NCBI GenBank assembly: GCA_902775075.1
Contig: CACYKX010000055.1
Coordinates: 1-15,738, forward strand
Direction: 5' to 3'
DNA length: 15,738 nt
Source of the DNA: an uncultured Prevotellaceae bacterium
GTDB taxonomy: Bacteria > Bacteroidota > Bacteroidia > Bacteroidales > Bacteroidaceae
Position 1 is the first letter of the stretch, and each line of letters starts with the position of its first letter. Shown here piece after piece: positions 1 through 5,240 of this stretch. Both the position numbers and the translations under genes were made by a program. Under the pieces are notes generated by a model. The model had not been told where the DNA came from. It did not search any database and saw nothing but the letters and a program-made list of their open reading frames with translations.

Positions 1-59
1 TGACAACGAAGCTGACCCTATCAAATAGTTTTATGAATAATCAAGAACTTAAAGATTTA
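1..59. repeat. Left copy of 59-bp terminal direct repeat
   Basis: Bases 1-59 are identical to bases 15680-15738, in the same orientation. The two copies are exactly the two edges of the window, so the sequence closes into a 15,679-bp circle. Closure restores an intact ATG at 15679-15681 for the short ORF that continues here to base 122. I see no inverted-repeat ends, transposase or integrase attached to the copies. Exact edge placement suggests a circular molecule or an assembly-graph overlap rather than an ordinary genomic repeat. Confidence 0.95.
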
Positions 60-122
60 AGGGACAAGACCATTGAGAATACAACCGACGAAACCACTTG
101 GGGAGGAACAGTGAAGTTGTAG
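1..122 (+). CDS. Short hypothetical ORF, 3' part (40 codons if the contig is circular)
   Basis: Reading from base 3 gives TTKLTLSNSFMNNQELKDLR and continues to a TAG at 120-122, ending in TTWGGTVKL. The initiating ATG lies off the left edge. The same 5' sequence at the right edge of the window supplies an ATG at 15679, giving a 40-residue polar protein with no recognised family. On a closed circle it sits 6 bases after the 85-aa ORF, a typical operon spacing. A purine-rich stretch and the 24-base repeat at 163-186 follow it. It could be a small accessory or antitoxin-sized protein, or a non-coding stretch. The reading frame is the only evidence. Confidence 0.35.
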   Translation, partial: TTKLTLSNSFMNNQELKDLRDKTIENTTDETTWGGTVKL

Positions 123-162
123 GAGATAGAGGAGGCGATGAAGGTGGAGAAGGCTTGATTTA

Positions 163-186
163 GCTTACGGCTTGCCGCTTAATTTG
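163..186. repeat. 24-base dispersed repeat, left copy
   Basis: The sequence begins GCTTACGGCTTGCCGC and ends TTAATTTG. It matches bases 15313-15336 at 23 of 24 positions (a G/A difference) in the same orientation. On a closed circle the two copies lie about 530 bases apart and bracket the 85-aa and 40-aa ORFs. It lies just upstream of the 154-aa ORF and could be an intergenic repeat of the host genome. Confidence 0.7.
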
Positions 187-194
187 TTGAAAAT

Positions 195-659
195 ATGAGT
201 AATACGCCACTGATCAAGATATTGTGCAGAAAATTGCCGGGGAGTATTACTAGACCCTTGTATCAGGATTACGAAAAAAGGTGGGCTGAGATAAACAATA
301 TTTGGAATCAGGAGGGGAATAATTATCAAGTACTGAGAGAGTATGAAACAACCGTACAATCATTGCTCGCTGCAAGTTTGTTCTACAGGTTCGTTTTAGC
401 TCACATGGAAGGGGCGGCTGGCTTTTACAATGCTATCAACAAGAATAGAGAAAAAGAATGTGTAATAAAGATTGGTGATAGCGTTATTGACAAGAAACAA
501 TATAACAACTTGCTTGGCGCAACCATTGCCTTCGACAAGATAAGAGATATGTTTCAGATAAATGATTCGTTTTTTGAGTTTTCTGAAAACGTTCAGTTTT
601 TAAGAAATTGTATGGATTTGTACAACAGGCCGGAATATGAAGAAGACGACACCTTTTAA
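195..659 (+). CDS. Hypothetical protein, 154 aa, paired with nuclease-like gene
   Basis: I do not recognise this family. The protein is soluble and probably mainly helical. It has an aromatic and charged N-terminal part (RPLYQDYEKRWAEINNIW, about residues 20-37), a central helix around residues 52-74, and an acidic end, EYEEDDTF. There is no signal peptide or membrane segment. Its last 23 bases overlap the start of the next gene, so the two are almost certainly co-translated. The close coupling to a PD-(D/E)xK-like protein suggests a partner or inhibitor role (inference only). The ATG at 195 follows an A/T-rich stretch without a clear Shine-Dalgarno sequence, as is usual in Bacteroidales. Confidence 0.75.
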   Translation: MSNTPLIKILCRKLPGSITRPLYQDYEKRWAEINNIWNQEGNNYQVLREYETTVQSLLAASLFYRFVLAHMEGAAGFYNAINKNREKECVIKIGDSVIDKKQYNNLLGATIAFDKIRDMFQINDSFFEFSENVQFLRNCMDLYNRPEYEEDDTF

Positions 660-1407
660 GTCAGCTGCCGCATTTGAAACTGAAATGACCTCGTTCGCCA
701 ACAAGTTCAAGGTGATACTTGCAGAGCACTCGAAAAGAATAAGCGACTATTTTGAGATTTCATGCTACCACTTGATTATCCGCTACTATGAGAATATTGG
801 TTATCAACTTGAAGTGCAGAATCTTCGTGGTGGGAAGTATAGATACAAATGCAGCCCAATAGGTTTGCTCAGGAACTTTTCCTATTTCAAAGCGACAAAA
901 ACCGATAAACAAGGTCAAGCGGATACAGTTTATTTATACCATAACGCAACGGTGCAATCGTCTTTCGACGATAAGGTATTCACTACGCCAGATATTGTGG
1001 TTTCAAAAACTGATACACCCAGAGAGTCCACTGACTACTATCTGACAAAAAAGAAGATGTCGTATATCTCGAAAGAAAACTTGATTACCTTTTGCGAAGC
1101 AAAGCATTTAATGCCCTTTCCCGAACTGATGGTGGGTTTTATTGGTACTGTTATGGAACTGAAGCCGTCGTGTATAAATGGAACAGTCGAAGACCCAAAT
1201 ACCGAACACATTGCACCATCATTGATGATGTCAGGTACTTTCAGTAAACCCACAAAAAGAATCAGGGAATCGTTAGAGCAACGTTACTATGTCAACCTTT
1301 TCGACAACCTGTTTGATAGTGCCGGAGAATCCTGTGTGGTATCGAAAACCCGTATCGGTGAGAATGCGACATTGGGGAGAAAAAGTAAGAGAGGGTTGGT
1401 GCATTAA
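637..1407 (+). CDS. Putative PD-(D/E)xK-fold nuclease-like protein, 256 aa
   Basis: The order of elements fits a restriction-endonuclease-like core. There is an N-terminal helical part with YYENIGYQLEVQN at about residues 50-62, a strand containing TPDIVV with P118-D119, and then ITFCEAKHL with E154 and K156 (D...ExK). A helix follows that contains FPELMVGFIGTVMELKP. The spacing between D119 and E154 is 35 residues, bridged by a Tyr/Lys-rich segment. It may therefore cut DNA, or be a nuclease-derived protein, in the cytoplasm. The start codon lies inside the 3' end of the 154-aa gene in another frame, indicating coupled translation. No named family was recognised. The nuclease call rests on motif order, not on full-length similarity. 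Confidence 0.6.
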   Translation: MKKTTPFKSAAAFETEMTSFANKFKVILAEHSKRISDYFEISCYHLIIRYYENIGYQLEVQNLRGGKYRYKCSPIGLLRNFSYFKATKTDKQGQADTVYLYHNATVQSSFDDKVFTTPDIVVSKTDTPRESTDYYLTKKKMSYISKENLITFCEAKHLMPFPELMVGFIGTVMELKPSCINGTVEDPNTEHIAPSLMMSGTFSKPTKRIRESLEQRYYVNLFDNLFDSAGESCVVSKTRIGENATLGRKSKRGLVH

Positions 1408-1733
1408 GATTATAATAGTCGATTACAAATATTTCAAAAGTTATGCAGATAGGGCGGATTAGGGGGACAGGAACTTTTATACACAATTTATACCCTCAAA
1501 GAACCGCATTTCTTATGGGATTAAATTAGCTTCATAAACCTATATCTGTTGAGTATAGTATTATTTGCCTATTATTTTTTGCCTTGGTGAGAATAAGGTA
1601 AGCGGTGAGTGTGAAAATGATATGTCTGGATGGGCAATAAAAATGAGACCTGTCCGTTACAACTAAGTGTGATTTTGTATGTACACCCGAAAGAAACAGG
1701 GTGTGGCGAAATGAAAAATGAAAAGAATAAAGT
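1408..1733. other. Intergenic region, 326 bases
   Basis: No convincing ORF lies here. Frames are broken by stops, and the open stretches have no recognisable protein character. The DNA is A/T-rich and holds one short perfect hairpin at 1683-1704. I looked for the Bacteroidetes promoter pattern (TTTG, about 20 bases, TAnnTTTG) and found no exact match. The region separates the nuclease-like pair from the coupled trio, so the trio's promoter probably lies here. Confidence 0.6.
1683..1704. promoter_or_regulatory. Small inverted repeat upstream of the TIGR04255-like trio
   Basis: ACACCC at 1683-1688 pairs perfectly with GGGTGT at 1699-1704 across a purine-rich 10-base loop. It lies 29 bases before the ATG at 1734. 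It has no following T-run, so it is not a classical terminator. It could be an operator or a leader hairpin affecting translation. The stem is only 6 bp and may be chance. Confidence 0.3.
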
Positions 1734-2444
1734 ATGGTAACTACATTTAAGAATATCCCGCATGTTGGACGAAAGGTGTTCGCAAGAACTTCAATGAACG
1801 AGATTCTTGTGTTCTTTACATATACGCCAATTTCGCTGGTGAACAATCAGGAGGCTCTAACGCGAGTTCTGAAGGAAATGGAACTGACCATGTCCAGATT
1901 GCAGCTGAATAGCAATGGAGAAAAGGACGACTTGGTGGAATATCAGGATCAGGATGTGACGGTGTCGCTGACCAATGCCGGTGTACTGGTGAATATTCCA
2001 GTGACCAAATATCGCGACTTTACGACAACCGAGTTCGTGTGGAATCATCTGGAACAGGCTCTTCAGACCCTGCATGTGAATCCTATTATCTGGTCGTTCA
2101 CGAAAGGTAACCGGTTCGTATTTGCCAAGCCTGTCTCAGAGGAATCGAAAAAGAGTCTGCTATCGCTCATATTGTCGGAAGAGCTGTTGAAACAGACACA
2201 GGACAAAGGCATCTTTGTCGTGGAAAGTGATGACCGTACTTGTGTGCTTTCATGTCGCTATGGTTTTGAGAAATACGGAGAGCAGGATGCGTTGAGTTTG
2301 AAGACCATGATTTCGAGTCAGAGTTATAATGTGAAAGGGTTGACAAGACAGGTGATGGAGATGAACGAACTGATGTTCGATGTATGGCACTGGGCGATGA
2401 GTCCAGCCATACTCAAGTTTATGGATACATCAAAAGAACAGTGA
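1734..2444 (+). CDS. TIGR04255-like family protein, 236 aa (first gene of a coupled trio)
   Basis: The layout resembles the poorly understood TIGR04255 family. A central segment, VSLTNAGVLVNIPVTKYRDF (about residues 76-95), is followed by a helix. Near the end, MNELMFDVWHWAMSPAILKF corresponds to the conserved C-terminal helix of that family. No membrane segment, signal peptide or enzyme motif was seen. The stop overlaps the next start (TGATG at 2442-2446), so it is translationally coupled to the GWDG-motif gene. The family is sporadically distributed and has no firm function. The assignment comes from remembered pattern, not an alignment, so treat it as tentative. The ATG at 1734 follows a purine-rich stretch. 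Confidence 0.55.
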   Translation: MVTTFKNIPHVGRKVFARTSMNEILVFFTYTPISLVNNQEALTRVLKEMELTMSRLQLNSNGEKDDLVEYQDQDVTVSLTNAGVLVNIPVTKYRDFTTTEFVWNHLEQALQTLHVNPIIWSFTKGNRFVFAKPVSEESKKSLLSLILSEELLKQTQDKGIFVVESDDRTCVLSCRYGFEKYGEQDALSLKTMISSQSYNVKGLTRQVMEMNELMFDVWHWAMSPAILKFMDTSKEQ

Positions 2445-3061
2445 TGATGGAACTTTCAGAAGTATTGGTTTTAAAAGAAGAAGACAAACAGTTTTCTGTA
2501 AGAGATGCAATCAGCGAGATACGCCAGATGGCCATTGACGCACTGACGTATGTGAAGCGTTATGTAGCAGGGGGTACATTGGTGGCGTTGCTGATGTGGG
2601 GCTCTTATCAACAGTCTGCAGGCTCTGTTGCATTGATTGACAAGGCACCTCTGGAGGTAGTTGTTGACAACGGTTTGCAGCAACCAGAGGTGCTCAGCAC
2701 CGCCTATTATTACCAGTATGACCGCTTTGCCCAGAAGATGGTCCAACTCGGTCAGCTTCACGACGGGTGGGATGGCAATGGTGCACTGGCACCTTCGCCT
2801 GTGTCATTGGAGAGTATCGGGATTATCGTAAACTCTCTACCCAAGTCGGTGCTGATGCATTGTGCCTTGTTCCCGGCAAATGATGCAGGGGTCTATCTGC
2901 AAGGTCGTTTCCAAGAGGGGAAACTGTCGGTATATGTTCAGAAAACCCAGATGACCTATATTGCCAAGACCGCAGAACGGCGGGAAGCTATGAAAAATAT
3001 TGCTGTCAATGAGGAGAGTGCTACCCACCTGTCTGAATTGGTTTCAATGTTGTTTGCATGA
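2444..3061 (+). CDS. GWDGxGA-motif protein with possible membrane segment, 205 aa
   Basis: I place the start at 2444, where ATG overlaps the previous stop (TGATGATGG). The frame stays open upstream to an ATG at 2384, but using it would create a 61-base overlap and a 225-aa product. Residues 41-55 (VAGGTLVALLMWGSY) form a moderately hydrophobic stretch that could anchor the protein. Residues 107-115 read DGWDGNGAL, followed by P-rich and helical sequence and LP at 132-133. This motif (GWDGxGA...P...LP) recurs in small uncharacterised bacterial proteins. The remainder (GVYLQGRFQEGKLSVYVQ) looks like beta strands. The stop overlaps the next gene through ATGA. No function is assigned. Confidence 0.6.
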   Translation: MMELSEVLVLKEEDKQFSVRDAISEIRQMAIDALTYVKRYVAGGTLVALLMWGSYQQSAGSVALIDKAPLEVVVDNGLQQPEVLSTAYYYQYDRFAQKMVQLGQLHDGWDGNGALAPSPVSLESIGIIVNSLPKSVLMHCALFPANDAGVYLQGRFQEGKLSVYVQKTQMTYIAKTAERREAMKNIAVNEESATHLSELVSMLFA

Positions 3062-3564
3062 GAACTGACATGAAGATAGATTCGCAGGGAACCCCTGTGG
3101 ATGGCGACGAAATGCTGATACGCCTGCTTTGCTCTCCTTTGCAGTATGACAAGGAGACACGTCAGGTAAGCATTGATGCTTTCGATCTACGGATGATGGG
3201 TAAGAACCATGACAATCCGGAACACTTTGCTTCTCTGGGAAGAAGGACGGCCTTTGGTGGTGAAGACGAGTTTATGGAATATCTTCAGAAGGGCTATTCT
3301 ATTTGGAATGACAAAGAATGGGAGGAGAATGAGTATTATGGGCATGGCACATTCCTTTGTAAGGATGCTCTTACCACAAGCGAAATGGTAGAAATACACC
3401 CGTTGAAAGGTGCTGCTCAGCATATTGGGATGTTCTATGCCAAAAACGATGATGAATACTACAAGGGCCCGTTACCTAAGGATCAGCTGGATGTTTTTGA
3501 GATGCTTTCCGACTTGGCAGGACTAATCAGTGATACGGTGGTTGTAGCACCAGCCAGGTTATAA
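3058..3564 (+). CDS. Small acidic protein, third gene of the coupled trio, 168 aa
   Basis: The start ATG overlaps the upstream TGA (ATGA at 3058-3061), so it is probably made together with the two preceding proteins. A conserved-looking N-terminal block, MLIRLLCSPLQYD (19-31), is followed by SIDAFDLR. Later, VEIHPLKGAAQHIGMFYAK keeps the spaced Pro and His seen in small uncharacterised proteins that follow TIGR04255-type genes. The protein is soluble and acidic, with no membrane segment and no recognisable enzyme motif. ATG 3070 is an alternative start but breaks the overlap. Function unknown. Confidence 0.55.
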   Translation: MRTDMKIDSQGTPVDGDEMLIRLLCSPLQYDKETRQVSIDAFDLRMMGKNHDNPEHFASLGRRTAFGGEDEFMEYLQKGYSIWNDKEWEENEYYGHGTFLCKDALTTSEMVEIHPLKGAAQHIGMFYAKNDDEYYKGPLPKDQLDVFEMLSDLAGLISDTVVVAPARL

Positions 3565-3729
3565 TTATCAGGGGCGAGGACTTTCACATGCCACGGAGTG
3601 CCAGGAAGGAATGTGCGCTATGAGGAATTGATGTGTTGAACTTGAATTATGATACACTGATGCTTATTCGCTTGCTTTGGAGAAAGGCCGTGGTATCTGG
3701 CTATATTTGACGATAAGATATTAGACGAC

Positions 3730-4101
3730 TTGACGAGGCGGGCGCAAAACTCGCCTCGTCGTCGCATGAACTTGAACTTCCACCAAAGTTTGGACGACAA
3801 GTGTCATCGCTTCATAAATGCCGTTGAGCCAGGGGCAGACATTCCCATTCATAGGCATCCCGAGAAAGAGGAGTCGTTTGTGGTATTACGTGGCAAGATT
3901 CGTATTACAACCTACAATGACGATGGTTCTATCATCGAAGACCATGTGCTTTCTCCATCAGAAGGCCGTTATGGCGTGAACGTGGAGAAGAATGTGTGGC
4001 ACACGGTGGAGGCATTGGAACCTGACTCCGTTATTTTTGAGTGCAAGGAGGGTCCGTATGTGCCGCATGAAGTGGAAGGGATTTTGGAAATTGACAATTG
4101 A
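3730..4101 (+). CDS. WbuC-family cupin-fold metalloprotein (start codon uncertain)
   Basis: This small cupin is of the WbuC type found in O-antigen and capsule loci; the family's biochemical role is not established. Visible signatures are the N-terminal SPRRRMNLNFHQS, then NAVEPGADIPIHRHPEKEE carrying the metal-ligand cluster H41-x-H43 with a following Glu. These are followed by the core strand VVLRGKIRI, the second His in NVWHTVE (H91), and the family tail FECKEGPYVPH. Counting is from a TTG at 3730. Similarity to the family seems to begin earlier: the same frame reads FDDKILDD directly upstream, preceded by an ATA at 3703 where ATG would be expected. The start may thus have been lost by a point change. 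The next in-frame ATG (3766) would remove conserved residues. It is the only polysaccharide-type gene on this side of the defence genes. Confidence 0.8.
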   Translation: MTRRAQNSPRRRMNLNFHQSLDDKCHRFINAVEPGADIPIHRHPEKEESFVVLRGKIRITTYNDDGSIIEDHVLSPSEGRYGVNVEKNVWHTVEALEPDSVIFECKEGPYVPHEVEGILEIDN

Positions 4102-4285
4102 TAATTGACAGTTGACAATTATGAAGAGTGTTTTGAAAGGCGTTTGGCAGTTTTGTAGTTATTTGTTTTGGCCGAGATGGTAAACCGAAGGCTGAAGTAT
4201 GAAGTATGAAGGCTGACTTCGGAAGGCTGAGGGTTTTGATGGCTGAAGGCTGAGGTATGATGTATTTAACTGATACAATAATTTT
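4102..4285. repeat. Degenerate short tandem repeats between cupin and four-helix-bundle genes
   Basis: Two repeat families lie here. At about 4088-4120 there are diverged copies of a TTGACAATTGA-type unit. At about 4186-4258 there are diverged copies of AAGGCTGAAG and TATGAAG units. No ORF of meaningful length is present. Such simple intergenic repeats are common in Bacteroidales chromosomes and often mark recombination-prone joins. Here they separate a polysaccharide gene from the start of the defence block. Confidence 0.7.
4268..4279 (+). promoter_or_regulatory. Leader repeat AACTGATACAAT before four-helix-bundle gene
   Basis: The 12 bases AACTGATACAAT stand 6 bases before the ATG at 4286. 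The identical 12 bases stand 1 base before the ATG of the next gene (4759-4770). Repeating the same leader ahead of two adjacent, unrelated genes suggests a shared translation-start element or a seam left by cassette joining. Confidence 0.4.
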
Positions 4286-4735
4286 ATGAGTGAATTTGGT
4301 GACCTTGTACAGAGTAAATGTGATGCATTTGCTGATCGAGTGGTAAAGTTGAATGACTACTTACTTGATCAAGCAGCGAACAAGAAAGCTGAAGTCTTGA
4401 AAACGAAAACTGACGGCAAGCCGGTATTCAAGAAACCTATTCCTGTGTATTTACAAGCTGTGGCGAATATCTGTAATCAGTTATTGAGATCTGGCACGAG
4501 CGTAGGGGCAAATAACTCTGAGGCCACAAGTGCAATAAGCAAAGCTGATTATAAAAGTAAAAGCTACATAGCATTGAAAGAGGCCAGGGAGAGTTTGTAC
4601 TGGATAAACCTACTGCATAGAAACAGTTATCTTGACGATAAGCAGTATGATTCCATCTATGCAGACGCAGATGAGTTGGTGAGGATATTGGTGGCGAGGT
4701 GTAAGAAATTGGATTCTGAAAGCGAGAAGGAATAA
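4286..4735 (+). CDS. Four-helix-bundle protein, S23/TIGR02436-like, 149 aa
   Basis: The hallmark sequence is NQLLRSGTSVGANNSEATSA (64-83), followed by KADYKSKSYIALKEARESLYWINLLHR. It identifies the S23 family, first found as the protein of intervening sequences in 23S rRNA genes and related to the Avd accessory protein of diversity-generating retroelements. The protein forms helical pentamers in known members and probably binds nucleic acid. This copy carries extra residues around 33-52 (KKAEVLKTKTDGKPVFKKPI) compared with the common form of about 120 aa. No reverse transcriptase or variable-repeat pair is nearby, so a retroelement role is unlikely here. It is the first gene after the repeat-rich spacer. 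Confidence 0.88.
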   Translation: MSEFGDLVQSKCDAFADRVVKLNDYLLDQAANKKAEVLKTKTDGKPVFKKPIPVYLQAVANICNQLLRSGTSVGANNSEATSAISKADYKSKSYIALKEARESLYWINLLHRNSYLDDKQYDSIYADADELVRILVARCKKLDSESEKE

Positions 4736-4758
4736 GTAATGGTTCATGGTTATTGATA

Positions 4759-4770
4759 AACTGATACAAT
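4759..4770 (+). promoter_or_regulatory. Leader repeat AACTGATACAAT before small P-loop gene
   Basis: This is the second exact copy of the 12-base element also present at 4268-4279, placed directly before the ATG at 4772. The copy spacing (491 bases) corresponds to the whole four-helix-bundle gene plus its leader. Confidence 0.4.
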
Positions 4771-4771
4771 T

Positions 4772-5215
4772 ATGAAGACAATGATTCTTGTTAAAGGTTC
4801 GTCACAGAGGGGAAAGTCTCAAAGTATAAAGAGATTGGCAACAACATTTCCTTTTACTTCTATCATCAGGCCTTGGACTAATGATGACTATGATTCATAT
4901 GTTATAGGTACTATAAAAGATAGTGAGGGTATAGATAGAATTGTTGGCATGGAAAGTCTTGGCGACCCGGGTTCGTGTCAAAAGCTATGGATTGAGGAAT
5001 GTGTAAATGCAGGTTGCGAGGTTATTGTTGCGGCAAGCCGCTCTTACGGGCAGACTGTGGATGATGCATACGGTTTGGCAAGTGCCAATGGCTATGAGGT
5101 CGTTGAGGTGTCAACGTATTTTCATGATGGAGGACCGATGTTGCCCAACGGTTTAGATTTGAGAGATGCTTTTGCGGTGAATATGAGGGATTTGATAATG
5201 AAGTGCTTAAAATAG
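4772..5215 (+). CDS. Small P-loop NTPase-like protein, 147 aa
   Basis: The N-terminus, MILVKGSSQRGKSQSIKRL, contains a Walker A sequence, G9-SSQR-G14-K15-S16, after a beta strand. A second strand, CEVIVAASR (at about 90), follows. No clear Walker B DExx or guanine-specificity NKxD motif is visible, so ATP versus GTP cannot be told. Its length is only enough for a minimal nucleotide-binding domain. It lies 25 bases before the first OLD-family gene in the same direction, so it may be the leading gene of that operon and an accessory sensor or kinase-like subunit. Family not recognised. The P-loop itself is clear. Confidence 0.65.
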   Translation: MKTMILVKGSSQRGKSQSIKRLATTFPFTSIIRPWTNDDYDSYVIGTIKDSEGIDRIVGMESLGDPGSCQKLWIEECVNAGCEVIVAASRSYGQTVDDAYGLASANGYEVVEVSTYFHDGGPMLPNGLDLRDAFAVNMRDLIMKCLK

Positions 5216-5240
5216 TTAAATAAAGGTTTCATTTTTTTGT

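Noticed and set aside
1..59. Terminal 59-base repeat as an integron attC site (59-base element)
   Set aside because: Only the length coincides. There is no paired core-site symmetry, no hairpin-forming arms and no integron integrase.
1532..1846. Minus-strand ORF of 104 codons across the 1408-1733 gap
   Set aside because: It overlaps the start of the trio on the other strand, has no recognisable domain and reads as a low-complexity hydrophobic/His-rich shadow.
3565..3700. Remnant of a second copy of the 168-aa gene (MLIRLL-like reading near 3660)
   Set aside because: Only about 20 bases resemble the upstream gene, and the similarity does not continue on either side. Chance is as likely.
4286..4735. 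Diversity-generating retroelement suggested by the Avd-like four-helix-bundle protein
   Set aside because: No reverse transcriptase, and no template/variable repeat pair with adenine-specific differences, is present. S23-type proteins also occur alone.
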